This document shows positions 1-10,807 of a stretch of 64,000 nt of DNA, piece after piece. A program made the position numbers and the translations under genes. Origin of the DNA: Epiperipatus broadwayi (lineage: Eukaryota > Onychophora > Udeonychophora > Euonychophora > Peripatidae); assembly GCA_028023455.1 (NCBI GenBank), contig JAQFVV010006271.1, positions 5,304,366 to 5,368,365 of the forward strand, read 5' to 3'. The number at the start of each line of letters is the position of its first letter. Positions within the stretch are counted from its first letter, which is position 1. The notes below the pieces were generated by a model. That model ran no database searches. It had not been told where the DNA came from and worked only from the letters and a program-made list of their open reading frames with translations.

Positions 1-345
1 GGCTTAAGGTCCTACATATAATTAGTAAGAATGACTTACAGCCAACATGGGTATGAGAACAAAATTGGCAACCAAGTAACATGAATATGGCATCATCAGA
101 TTTTTAATGATATGTATGACTGAAGAGTTGGAAAATGGAGAAGTTTGAAGCCTGCCACTAAAGTTTGAAAATTTGTTATCTTTATATAAAACCGAGCATA
201 TGTGTTTCAGAGATGATGATCCAAACCATAGGATGGTTCAGCTTGAAATTTGTTTATTGGAGATGATTTATTTTTTTTGCATGTATGCCATTATGTGTTT
301 CACTTATATAAGATGAAGTAAGTGACTAAATGGAGCCTCAAATAC
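1..345 (+). repeat. Truncated copy of the ~443-bp hammerhead repeat family A
   Basis: This segment matches in order the repeat units at 20150-20880 and 23085-23425. Shared landmarks are a block ending in catcatcagatttt, the phrase gaagagttgg, and a late block like gagatgatttatttt. It is cut by the window start and lacks the final tail. The hammerhead core is decayed: the GAAAT of the core is visible near 245-249, but the CUGAUGA box near 228-234 is lost. It is an old, non-coding copy. Confidence 0.6.
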
Positions 346-1202
346 CTTTTAATTAAAAAATGTATTCATTTTTTTAATTAACTTACGTATTCTATTTTAA
401 ATAATCCATTTTCAGTGGCAAAGTATTTGTTTACTTTTTTTTTCAAAATTATTTTCTTGAACATTTGTAGCATGTTAACTTTAAAAAAACTATTAACAAA
501 TATATTTTAAATTGAATGTTAATTTTTTTAAAATTTGAATACATTTTTTTACTAAATTTCATTCACAATATAACATTCAAATGTAATCTATGGTGAACTC
601 TTAACAGTTGGTGATCAGTTAATACATGGCTAAAATCATCATAATTTTTTTAACATTCCTTTTTTGCTTTATTATTTTTGAAAATATATTTAAGATTTGA
701 AATCTTTCATCAACAGAACAAGGTGCAGTGGAATATTTTCAAAATTACAGGAAAGTGCCCCCCTGAAAAGTGATATCTGTCAGCCGACCTAAATAACCAC
801 ATTTGTTAAAGTTTACTTAATCATGTTTTATTTTCTTTGCTGCATTTACATTTCGCTTTCTGGCTGATGCTATGACACATGAGAAAAAAAATGTAATTTA
901 CAACCCTTTGAACTTTTGTGTCTCTTTATCATTTTAATAAATTAAAAAATAAGTCAAAAACTTACAGTGGGCCCTATTGTTTATACCAGGAACTGGAAGC
1001 CCCTGAAAATGAATTATTTGTAATTAAAATAGATGCAAAGCTTCAGTAAGGCAAACTACATAAGTATCTACTTGTCTTTGTAGGAATGTACATCTCCACT
1101 TTTAAGATCAATTATCTTTTTGATTTTTTTTTCAAGTTTCACAATGCCCGAACAATATAACAATCTTAGATAGTTCTTTCTATTCTTGCAAATTTTCTTT
1201 AC
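346..1202. other. A+T-rich non-coding stretch
   Basis: I see long A and T runs, no reading frame with protein-like composition and no repeat that recurs elsewhere in the window. Confidence 0.5.
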
Positions 1203-2310
1203 TTAAAGATGAACTGCATCTATAAATACCTAAATAAAAAGCCCTCATCAAAAGGCGGCTTGGCTATGCAATTCAAGTATTCTTATCACCTTCCATCTTG
1301 ATCATCTAATGCCTCGGCTGATGATTTTGCAATCTACTGTGTATAAAGGCTATAATTTAATTTTATTTATCATGATTGTAAATATCTACTAAAAATAAAT
1401 AGTTACATATTCATTCTGCTTTTAAAAAAATTAGGTCTTTTGGCTAACAGCAATTGCTCTTGCAATTGACACTGAGCCTACGTATCAGTTAGCTCTGATA
1501 CGCGTTGTTTACCAATGGTGACACTTAACATATCACTAAGTTATCATGATAGGGTCTGAATAATTTAAATGACGGAAAGTGAACCAATATTCGCTCAGAA
1601 GTAATTATTTTCAAACCTAAATGAATTGCTATAAGATCCTCCAAATTGTCACACTGTACCCAATATAAGACTCCCCTCCAACGCATTAAAATTAGGAAAT
1701 GTGGTGATTGGCTACTTGTGAAAAAAAGTCTTTCTTCAAGCTGTCTCTATTGCGTAATATACTAACTTATGGTTCGCAAAACAAAACCAAAATTGAATAA
1801 AGGAACATTTATTACCAAACAAAAATAAATTGGTTCTTGAGGCGTTGTTTATCAACCAAAAATAAAACTATGTTTGAAGTAATCAAATCAACGTTAGTAA
1901 AAAAAACATGGTATTAACAAACGAACATTTTGCAAATATATTCAACTACTTTCCCAAAAAAAAAAACCCTAACCTAAAACGAACATTTCTTACAAAACAA
2001 AAAAATATTGGTTATTTTTTTTAAAAAAAAAACTAAAATAAAGGAAAATTTTTTATAAAAAAATTTCTTACTAATTGAAAATCTATAACATTAGTTTAAA
2101 AAATAATAAAATAGTGTAATTTTAAAGAGCTGTCTGCGTATTGTTTATTGGTTAAAATATTAAAGAAAGTGTAATGGCCTGGTAACGTTATATCGATGTG
2201 TTTTGTTCGAGGAATAACGCCATCAAGTACCAAAGAATCATATAATAATAATGGCTGTAATAACAAGAGAGTATAGAGTGGATAATAGAAATTTGTCCTT
2301 CTTGGTTAAG
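1203..2310 (-). mobile_element. RTE LINE 5' fragment, split by an insertion-like segment
   Basis: Two blocks match the 5' region of the minus-strand RTE element at 8570-12110. Block 1203-1430 matches about 11630-11840 (shared acctaaataaaaag, catca-a-ggc and attcattctgc). Block 2170-2310 matches about 11930-12060 (shared taataa, aacaagag and ggaatttg-like phrases). The blocks are collinear but lie about 700 bases further apart than in the longer copy. So 1431-2169 is either an insertion or a diverged segment; I found no clear terminal repeats on it. No coding capacity remains. Confidence 0.6.
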
Positions 2311-5300
2311 TGGTAAATATAGTCAGATTATAATATGAATCTGGTTATCATCAAAAATATAAATAGTCATAATAATTTTAAAGTATTTAGAATTCAAACA
2401 GAAGAATTAGTTATTTATAGAGATAGATTCTATAAATAAATGGTATATATACACGTTTGGAATGTGCTTGTTCTGCCAAAATAGTTATAATATTAAAAAA
2501 AAGACCTTGATCAATTTATCTTAATAAATCTGTCATCGTAATGTTTATAGTTATTATACAATTTTATTTAAATCTGTTAATATTTAATTACAAAAATAAT
2601 CTTTATTGATGATATTTTATTTTAATGTTTTTATAATATATCTTTGTTATCAAGTACATACTTATAATCAGCCAATACAAGTCCACTGATAAATTTAGAG
2701 ATAAGTTTTAGAAGTATTATTCTATTTTTATCAATTTTACTTTTAAAATATCAAAAATGTATACATGTAAATGATAAAAAAATTCATACTTCAATTGAAA
2801 ATACAATCAATTAAAAAAAGGTTTATCTAACTTATCCGCATTATATATCTCAAACAAATTATTAACTTAATTAGAAATACAAATTGTTGCATGTATATTT
2901 ATTTACTAAATAATTGGTTTTCATGAGTCAAAAATTTTATTTACTAAACAATTGTTTTTCATGAGATAAATTTATTACAAATTTTTTATTTACTAAATAA
3001 TTGTTTTTTATGAGACAAATTTGTTATAAATTTTGTCTAATATCTATGAAGAACATTTTGTGTTTTAATGGCTTTTACGGATGTCTGTTAAATATTGATT
3101 TATTACACATTGTATTATGTAGTCTTTTGTTCTATTTGAGTTTAGCTTAGACGTGTATACCAAAACAAATAGTAAGGGAATCGATAGTGACCTCATCATT
3201 TAAATTAATCTTGGAGGTGTGGACATACTCATAATGATCCAAGTAATGGCTGGCGTCTTTAAAGTACTATTTGACAAAGCAGGCACCCATTATATATATA
3301 CGTCATTCACTCACGAAATCTACTATAATAACTAAATAATGACGGATTCATCTCATTAGAATTACGCAACTTTAAATAATATGTAATATTTTTGGAAAGA
3401 TAAACTGCCTGTACACTGTCCATATTAAATTTGATTAAACATCTCATAATGTTGTAATCTGAACAACAAAGACATAAAAAGTAAATACATTTTTAAATAT
3501 CACCCAATAAGCCAAGATGGATTTTTTTACATAGCTTAACAACTAACAAAATATCATAAAAAAGACTGACAGAGATTCCAACAAGATATAAATTTACTAG
3601 TGGTTTTCTTAAACCTTAAATTCTGTCATAACTATGTAGTTCATGTTTTATTTTTGTCCATATTTACATAGATTAATGCAATTAAATTCCATTTGTCAAC
3701 AGATTAATGCATTGACCGGGTTATTCAAAACTGTTGATGAGATTTCAATTATAATTAGAAATATCAAACCCAACTGTTTTTATGTTGTATGATCTGAAAA
3801 AAAAAATTCTTCAGAATCTCACAGAATTCTTCTTTTTGCCTCAATTCTTAGATTATAAGCTTTTGCTTAAACATCCAAAAAGGAAATCTCAATTTGGTAT
3901 GAGTCTTAGGTGGTGGAACAATATATCATTCTATTCTATATCTTTTCAATAAGACAATCTCTCTTTAGTTATCTAGTGAAGGAATATGTGAAAGAACAAA
4001 AAGCTACTACAGAGTAGTACACTTAAATATTCCAGGACTATTTCTCATGGTAATATTTAATTCAGTGTCTAAAAGTGGGAATTTTTACTCCAAACAGGGG
4101 AACTGTATTTAGCTGAAGACTGTTCTAATGAAAGAAAGTTATTCATAAAATTAATTTAAAGGTAACTTAACATCTTCATGCCCTCAAAGCAAGATGCTTT
4201 ATATTGGCCTACATAATTAAGAATTTAGTTAAAGATAAGATGGCTGCTCTTATCTTTATAAAATCTCTATCTTAAGAGTGTTTAGGTTTGAGATTTTCCA
4301 CTTTCCTCAACATGACATCAATGAGCTATTGTATAAATGATTAAGGTGCATATGTGAAAAGGTGAAATCCTTTCTTTTTAATTACATATGTCCTATACAG
4401 TTAATAAATATATTTAAACATTATAAATAAAATAAGTAAGTTAGACAATTATCCAAAATTACTCATACATAGAGTGAGTGGTATAGGGTTGCAATCAAGG
4501 TTATTATTGCAAAGATAATTCACATTATATGTTGCCCTGTTGTTTGCATGAAAAAGTGAGCATACTCTCTTCATTGGATTAGGAGTAAGATCTTAATCTT
4601 TAAAAAAAAATTTCAATGTTTTCATACCCTTATTCTTGACTGTTACAAGAACTGGATTTATACCTTAGTAATATCATCAGCTATAGTGAAAGAATTAAAT
4701 CTTGTAGAAATTCATGTAGAATGTTTTTATAATTACAATGATTTAATACCTCTTTAATTTTTATACTGAAGAACATTTTGTCACCAAATTAATAGTTTTC
4801 TTACATTTATAAATAATAGAATCTTTTAGAAATTCATTTCTGCAAACAGAATCATAAGCTGAGATTATTTTCAATGTTTGTGATTAAAAATAAAAACTGG
4901 TTCACAACAGTTTCTTTCTGACCCTAATTTAGCCTGTTTAGATGGTTCTCATTTATTGGTAAAACTCATATTAATGTGATTTTTAAATATTCTTTGAGAA
5001 AATACATAATAATGATATTGGATAATAATTTTTTGACTCATTGCTGGGTTCTTATGAGTTTAAGATTGTTATTATTTTGCTTTTATGCCAAATTTTTGAA
5101 ACAATTTTTATACAAATAATGCTGCTGAATAGTTTAGTCAATCATGTTTTGGATTTGGATCTTACATTTTTAAGTACTCTGGAAGATGTGCTCTCAGTTT
5201 CTGGAGATTTACTTTATTTAGGCAAATCAAGGTCAATGATAAGTTTATTAACATCTTCTAATTTTTTCTGATTGTTATTAGAGAAATGTTGTGAAAGTGA

Positions 5301-6814
5301 AGCTTTCATTTCTTCTCAAATGATAGATTTTGTAATTTTACCAATTTTGGGCTTGAAATCCTGATATATAATTATAATTGGAAACTTCATTGCCAGTTAA
5401 TAATTTTATAGGTATTTTTAACTCCATACAGTTTACATAAAAGTGAACATACCTTATTACTAGATTTTGTAGCGTTTTGCTTCTCCCTAGCCCTTTTCCA
5501 ATATTTTCAGAATGATCCAATGATTAGTTTCTGAATCACTGATAGATAAAAATTGGTCATAAAGAGTATTTCTTACTTTAGTTCAATCTGAAAAGGATTG
5601 TTTTTAACATCTATGAGAGACAGTCTTTTGATAGCTGTTATTATGAATGTAATAAGCCTATCAAATGAAGAGGTGATTAGAAATTCTATTTGTATTATCA
5701 TATCCATTAGCTTTTTTTAAAAATTTCCTCCTCAAAACAAAATTATTTTCAATTACAGAAATGTGAATTTTGAAAATAATTAAACTCAATTTATGCTGGC
5801 TATGATAGAAAAATTCCAAACAAAGTTTTTAATGGCTCAACATTGTAAAATAAAATTAATATTGTTTAAACCTACCCATTCTAAAAACTGACAAGCTGTT
5901 TAATCTTCATTTACATATCACCATTTATCACCAAGAGAATTGAAATCTATAAATAGAGTGAAGATAGATTATGAAGATGAGGGTAAGGCCAATTTATATT
6001 GGACATATTATAAATATTCCATATACAGAGATTATATATACAAATGTGATTTTAATATTACTTAAATTATTTTTAATATAAATTATTTGTTTTATATTAT
6101 AACTTCCAACAAAACTAGTCACATTAAATTGCAAATGTGATCTTCTACCAATAATCAGATTAAATTCAGAATTTTTAAAATATATATTATTAGAAATATG
6201 ATAAACAGTCTGAAGTACAATTACATAAATACTAGATTGAACAATTATTCTCCAAGAAATTTTTTAGTAATTTTTCTAAATATAATTATTTGTAGAAGTC
6301 TGGATTTTTATTTCGATATATTTCTTAGGTGAAGAAAATGTCATTCTGTAAAAATATTTCCTGTACATATTATGCATTAGCATTTAAAGAAAATTGTGTC
6401 CACATAAAAATCAGATTTTATTGGTTTAATATAAGAACTATGACTCATACAATGGCTCATGAAATTTAATATCCAATCTGTTAAGATGTTTACATAATTT
6501 AAATTGGTTTGAAATCATATTCACATGTGTTAATCTCTAAGTTCTAATTTTAATAGTCTTATAACAAATGAACGTTACATAAATATTTATTATTAATTTT
6601 AAATTGTGTTGAATAATATGTATTTTTTTGAAGTAATGAATTCTTCAAGCACTTTTTAGTTATTTTTATAAATATAATTTTAGTCTAATTTAAATAAACT
6701 TATTCAAATGTCTTTTTAAATTGAATATTGGATCTCATTTGCCATTATTTAATTTTCTTTATACATAGTATATATATATACCTAAAATTAAGTGCATGGT
6801 AATAAGCTGTAAAC
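2311..6814. other. Long A+T-rich region without recognisable genes
   Basis: No supported gene, RNA gene or terminal repeat was found. The only local structure noted is three imperfect copies of a 38-49 bp unit (tttactaaataattg then catgaga) at about 2898-3040. A 76-codon open frame at 5041-5271 is hydrophobic and low-complexity, with no family resemblance. Confidence 0.5.
2895..3045. repeat. Short imperfect tandem repeat, three copies
   Basis: Three copies begin near 2903, 2941 and 2990. Each carries ttactaaa, then attg-tttt, then catgag. The spacing of 38 and 49 bases shows indels between copies. No coding potential. Confidence 0.6.
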
Positions 6815-6884
6815 AAGCTTTTTTTTTACTTTTTATGATAAATGCTATTGTGAGAGAAGGCATTCAAAATCATCTTTATCTAGG

Positions 6885-6940
6885 ATTGTCCTCATCTCTA
6901 GATGAGTTTCATGCTATGGCTCTCTTCAGTGAGGAGCTAG
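6885..6940 (-). ncRNA. Degenerate hammerhead ribozyme (left arm)
   Basis: On the minus strand CTGAAGA (complement of 6923-6929) is followed by a GAGC/GC-T stem II with a CATA loop containing one A-A mismatch, then GAAA (complement of 6907-6910). Stem III is an unusually long CTCATC/GATGAG hairpin. The base that should be U16.1 is G, so self-cleavage is not expected. It is paired with the right-arm copy at 7076-7128. Confidence 0.4.
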
Positions 6941-7075
6941 AATACCACATTCAAAAAACCAACTCAAGCTAAGCATTTATCTAATAGTTAACTTTCAATA
7001 AGAAGATACATACCATCTTATTGAAAGTTAACTATTAGATAAATGCTTAGATTAAGATGTTTTTTTAATCTGGGG

Positions 7076-7128
7076 TTCTAGCTCCTCACTGAAGAGAGCC
7101 ATAGCTCAAAACAGGTCTGGGAATGGGG
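7076..7128 (+). ncRNA. Hammerhead ribozyme with G12 changed to A (right arm)
   Basis: CTGAAGA at 7089-7095 is followed by a perfect four-pair stem II, GAGC (7096-7099) and GCTC (7104-7107), with a CATA loop. The GAAA box reads AAAA at 7108-7111, so the invariant G12 is lost. A GUC cleavage triplet lies at 7115-7117. Stem I pairs CTCA (7085-7088) with TGGG (7118-7121), including one wobble. Fold and position are those of a type I hammerhead. The G12 change predicts loss of activity. Confidence 0.5.
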
Positions 7129-7289
7129 ACAATTCTAGATAAAAATGATTTTGAATGCCTTTTTTTATAGTAGCATTTGTCATAAAAAAATTTTAAAAAA
7201 CCGTATTTAGTGCTTATTAGAATGCTCTTAATTTTACATATTTGTAAATACAAGCTATATCTATATATCTATATGATATGTGACTTTAT

Positions 7290-7296
7290 ATTGAAG

Positions 7297-7374
<78 letters not shown>
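7290..7374. repeat. (TA)n microsatellite
   Basis: Two long TA runs are separated by a short tttttc interruption near 7325. The tract directly abuts the start of the family B array at 7373. Confidence 0.9.
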
Positions 7375-7378
<4 letters not shown>

Positions 7379-7915
7379 AACAAAAACAAGTTTTAATCAC
7401 ATTAACTTGCTGTCACTTGTATTTATGATCAATAGATGGCATTTTACCAAAAACACTGACCAAGCATATGTTTGTTTCATAAACAACAAAAGAGTCAGAA
7501 TTTACTATCTCTTTCATTTTGCCCACCCTCAGATCAGCTGATTTCAAGCTAATTTGCTATCATCAGTGAAGGACAGGGCTAGAAACTAGATCTAAACACT
7601 GACTCCAAGTGTTTATGCAAAAAGTTTCTATCAGTTTGCAAGCATGGAATTTTTCAGACCAGTAAAGTCTTCAAACTCAGCCTAACAAGCTAGATAGCTA
7701 TATGGGTCTGATCTCAGTTCAGTTTCACCACATAGTCAAAGCCTTCACAATATATATCATTGCAAAAACTTTTAAAGGTACATTTATGAAAAACAAAAAC
7801 AAGTTTTAATCATGTTAACTTGCTATCGCTGGTATTTATGATCAATAGATGGTGTTTTACCAAAAACACTGACCAAGCATATGTTTGTTTACATAAACAA
7901 CAAAAGAGTCTGAAA
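7373..7915 (-). repeat. Family B hammerhead repeat array, minus orientation (1.3 units of 413 bp)
   Basis: The phrase atgaaaaacaaaaacaag starts at 7373 and again at 7786, giving a 413-base period. The first unit is complete and carries a hammerhead at 7521-7579 on the minus strand. The second is cut at about 7910, where the sequence switches directly into plus-orientation units. Tandem head-to-tail units of this size with one hammerhead each are the hallmark of animal retrozymes. No open reading frame is expected and none is seen. Confidence 0.8.
7521..7579 (-). ncRNA. Hammerhead ribozyme, near-intact type I
   Basis: Read on the minus strand, the order is an outer stem I strand GCCC, then TCCTTCA, the core CTGATGA (complement of 7560-7566), a short stem II AGC/GCT, and GAAA (complement of 7542-7545). 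Stem III follows as AUC/GAU with an AGCT loop, then an AUC cleavage triplet (complement of 7532-7534) and TGAGGG with outer GGGC. Stem I forms six inner pairs including one wobble, an internal loop, then four GC pairs. All invariant core bases are present. The weak point is a U-U in place of the usual 10.1/11.1 G-C pair, shared by all copies in this array. Confidence 0.75.
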
Positions 7916-7990
7916 AATTTCATGCTTGCAAACTGATAGAAACTTCTTGCATAAACACTTGGAGGCAGTGTTTAGATCTAGTTTCTAACT

Positions 7991-8046
7991 CTGCCCTTCA
8001 CTGATGATAGCAAATTAGCTTGAAATCAGATGATCTGAAAGAGCGC
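7991..8046 (+). ncRNA. Hammerhead ribozyme, complete core
   Basis: CTGATGA is at 8001-8007, the stem II AGC/GCT lies between 8009 and 8020, and GAAA is at 8022-8025. Stem III is AUC/GAU with an AGAT loop, and the AUC cleavage triplet is at 8033-8035. Inner stem I pairs TTCA (7997-8000) with TGAA (8036-8039). The outer stem I segment seen in the sister copies (GCCC/GGGC) has decayed here. All core bases are kept, so some activity is conceivable. Confidence 0.65.
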
Positions 8047-8401
8047 AAAATGAAAGAGAGAGTAAATTCTGACTCTTTTGTCATTTATGTAAACAAACAT
8101 ATGCTTGGTCAGTGTTTTTAGTAAAATGCCATCTGTTGATCATAAATACAAGTGACAGCAAGTTAACATGATTAAAACTTGTTTTTGTTTTTCATAAATG
8201 TACCTTTGCAGGTTTTTGCAATGATATATACTGCAGATGCTTTGGCTATGTGGTGAAACTGAACTGATATCAGACCCATATAGCTATCTAGCTTGTTAGG
8301 CTGAGTTTGAAGACTTTACTGGTCTGAAAAATTTCATGCTTGTAAACTGATAGAAACTTTTTGCAAAAACACTTGGAGTCAGTGTTTAGATCTAGTTTCT
8401 A

Positions 8402-8460
8402 GCCCTGTCCTTCACTGATGATAGCAAATTAGCTTGAAATCAGCTGATCTGAGAGTGGGC
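8402..8460 (+). ncRNA. Hammerhead ribozyme, near-intact type I
   Basis: CTGATGA is at 8415-8421 and GAAA at 8436-8439. Stem III pairs 8439-8441 with 8446-8448 around an AGCT loop. The AUC triplet at 8447-8449 places cleavage after 8449. Stem I has inner pairs 8411-8414 with 8450-8453 (one wobble), an internal loop, and outer GCCC (8402-8405) with GGGC (8457-8460). Stem II is short: AGC/GCT with a U-U closing position. The two-part stem I is what natural fast-cleaving type I hammerheads show. This is inferred from sequence and was not folded computationally. Confidence 0.75.
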
Positions 8461-8887
8461 AAAATGAAAGAGATAGTAAATTCTGACTCTTTTGGCATTT
8501 ATGTAAACAAACATATGCTTGGTCAGTATTTTTGGTAAAACACCATCTATTGATCATATATATATATATATCATCATCATCATCATCATTATCAACCATT
8601 ATCAATCCACTGCAGGATGAAGGTCTCTTCAAGTTTAATCCATATTCTACGATCTTTAGCTTCTCTTCTCCACTTCACCCTACACACTTTCTTATTTCAT
8701 CCATCCATCTCACATGTGGTCTCTTTCTGGGTCTTTTACAATCTCTTGGAATCCAGTTTAAAATTTCAATTGTCCATCTAGTATCATCTCTTCTAGCAAT
8801 ATGTCCAGCCCAACTCCACTTCAATCTTTTAATTTTTTCAATGAGGTCAGTAACACCTGTTTGTTCTCTTACCCATACATTGTGTTT

Positions 8888-9709
8888 TCAATCTCTTCTT
8901 GTTACTCCTAACATACATCTCTCCATACTTCTTTGAGTGGTCTGAAGTCTTTGTATTGCTCTTCTATTAAGTGTCCAAGTCTCAGATCCATAAGTAAGAA
9001 TTGGTAAAACACATTTGTTGAAAACCTTCCTTTTCAAACACATAGGCATATTTCCTTTTAGTATCAAGTTATTTCTACCAAAAGCACTCCAACCAAGTTT
9101 AATTCTATGATTAATTTCCTCCATTATGTTTTTATCTATATTAATAATCTGACCAAGGTATTTGTAACTGTTAACTTCTTCTAATTCATCATAATCAATC
9201 TCTATTTTCATATTTTGAGCAAATCGATTAAACATTACTTTAGTCTTTTTAACATTTATCTTTAGTCCTACTTTCCTACTTTCATCTGATAATTCCTGCA
9301 ACATATCCTGCATCTCTGAAGCATTATTTGCCAAAACAACTACATCATCTGTGAAATCTAAATGACTTAAATAATCTCCATTTACTTTCACTCCTTTAGT
9401 TTCCCATTTTAATCCATAAAATACTTCTTGCAGCACTGCTGTAAAAAGTTTTAGAGATATGGAGTCACCTTGTCTTACACCTTTCTCAATGTTGACTTTT
9501 CCAGTCTCATTATGTAATCTAATTGTTGCTGTTGCATTTTTATAAATATTCTTTAAAATATGACAATATCCTGGATCTATACCTTGATGATTCAATGCTT
9601 TAATCACTGAAGAAATGTTTATAGAATCAAATGCCTTTTCATAATCTACATATCCAAAACATAATGACAACTCATATTCATTTGTCCTTTCTATAACTTC
9701 TCTCAACAT
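8888..9709 (-). pseudogene. RTE reverse transcriptase, catalytic part
   Basis: This open segment of 273 residues carries the core polymerase motifs of a LINE reverse transcriptase. Motif A is FGYVDYEKAFDSIN near residue 18. Motif B is GVRQGDSISLKLF near residue 77. Motif C is LDFTDDVVVLANN near residue 117, where most relatives have FADD. A thumb-like segment with SYKYLGQIIN and a C-terminal part with LTYGSETWTLNRR follow, as in RTE and related LINEs. The frame continues upstream into a duplicated stretch at 9741-9932. Its product would copy LINE RNA at a nicked target. It is a broken fragment, not an independent gene. Confidence 0.9.
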
Positions 9710-10017
9710 CTGGATATGATCTATTGTACTAAAACCACTTTTAAATCCAACTTATTCTCTTGGTTGATGGAAATCCAATGTTCTCTGTAGACGCTGGATC
9801 TATACCTTGATGATCCAATGCTTTAATCACTGAAGAAATGTTTATAGAATCAAATGCCTTTTCATAATCTACATATCCAAAACATAATGAGAACTCATAT
9901 TCATTTGTCCTTTCTATAACTTCTCTCAACACCTGGATATGATCTATTGTACTAAAACCACTTTTAAATCCAACTTATTCTCTTGGTTGGTGGAAATCCA
10001 ATGTTCTCTGTAGACGA
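9572..10017 (-). repeat. 223-bp tandem duplication inside the LINE
   Basis: Two adjacent units repeat the same coding stretch. The phrase aaatccaatgttctctgtag starts at 9771 and 9994, and gatctataccttgatga also occurs twice. The result duplicates the region before and including polymerase motif A (a second FGYVDYEKAFDSIN at 9741-9932). 223 is not a multiple of three, so the reading frame is broken. Confidence 0.85.
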
Positions 10018-10760
10018 GTTGTAATTATCTTGGTAAAAATTTTATATAAAACTGATAAAAGGCTGATAGGTCTGTAATTCCTAATATCTTCTTTATCACC
10101 TTTTTTAAATATTAATATTATTACTGCATTCTTCCAATCATCAGGTACATCCTTATCATTTAGACATTTGGTATATAACTTTGCTAAAAAAAATTCTATT
10201 TCTTCACCTGCTTCTTTTAATATATCAATTATAATTCCATCATTACCTGGAGCCTTTCCTTTCTTCATACATTTAATTGCATGTCTCACTTCTTCATTTA
10301 AAATTCTGGGCAATACGGAAGATGTAATAGATATAGGAGGTACTTGTTCTTTATTACTATATAAGTCTTGATAAAAATCTTCTACCAATTTTATGATGTC
10401 ATCTCTCTTTTTAGTAATAATTCCATCTTTTTTTCTTATTGCAGATATAAATTTCCTACCAATACCAAAATGTTGTTTTACATTCTTAAGTCTTTTATTT
10501 TCTTCTACAGCTTTCCTTGCTAGTTCACAGTTATACATTCTTATATCATTTTCAATTTTTTTCCGCACCATTTTACAAAATTCGAGATATTCAATTTTTT
10601 TTAATGCATCATTTTTGTATATCTTCATATTCCTTCTTTTCTTCATAAATTCTTTAGTCTCAGTAGAAATTTTATTGGTCAATTGCTGCTTTTTTCTACC
10701 AGCTATCTTTGTTGCAGTTTTTAAAAGTGTATCAGTTATTTTCATATTAATGTCATTCAA
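9975..10760 (-). pseudogene. RTE linker and N-terminal reverse transcriptase
   Basis: This 261-residue open segment follows the endonuclease part. A basic linker ([19 protein letters not shown]) comes first. The polymerase fingers follow with [20 protein letters not shown] near residue 168, then [19 protein letters not shown] near residue 227, both standard LINE reverse transcriptase blocks. The frame is separated from the endonuclease by the 17-bp duplication and ends at the 223-bp duplication. Confidence 0.85.
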
Positions 10761-10807
10761 ATCTGAATTTCATTCAAATCTGAATCCTGTTCAAAATCTA
10801 CTAATAC

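Larger units (their letters stand above)
6815..7195. repeat. Palindromic (head-to-head) pair of hammerhead-bearing repeats
   Basis: Left arm 6821-6997 and right arm 7013-7195 are inverted copies around a centre near 7005. The inner arms match almost exactly (tattgaaagttaactattag and its complement). Each arm carries a hammerhead-like motif in opposite orientation. Further out, the arms share ttttgaatgcc and agcattt-tcata. Phrases such as ctcctcactga and aagcattta are shared with the unit at 24278-24803, placing both in family B. Confidence 0.75.
7910..8560 (+). repeat. Family B hammerhead repeat array, plus orientation (1.6 units of ~414 bp)
   Basis: The phrase tctgaaaaatttcatgctt occurs at 7909 and 8323, giving a 414-base period. 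The first plus unit is complete, and the second runs to about 8560, where it ends in TA repeats and the LINE tail. Each unit has its own hammerhead. The units also match the minus array at 7373-7915 when complemented, so the locus is an inverted pair of tandem arrays. Blocks such as agacccatatagctat recur in the diverged unit at 24278-24803. Confidence 0.8.

Noticed and set aside
1309-1345. CTGATGA box near 1317 as a hammerhead
   Set aside because: No stem II or GAAA follows; the phrase belongs to the RTE 5' fragment.
5041-5271. 76-codon open frame
   Set aside because: Hydrophobic, low-complexity translation of A+T-rich DNA; no start context, splice signals or family motif.
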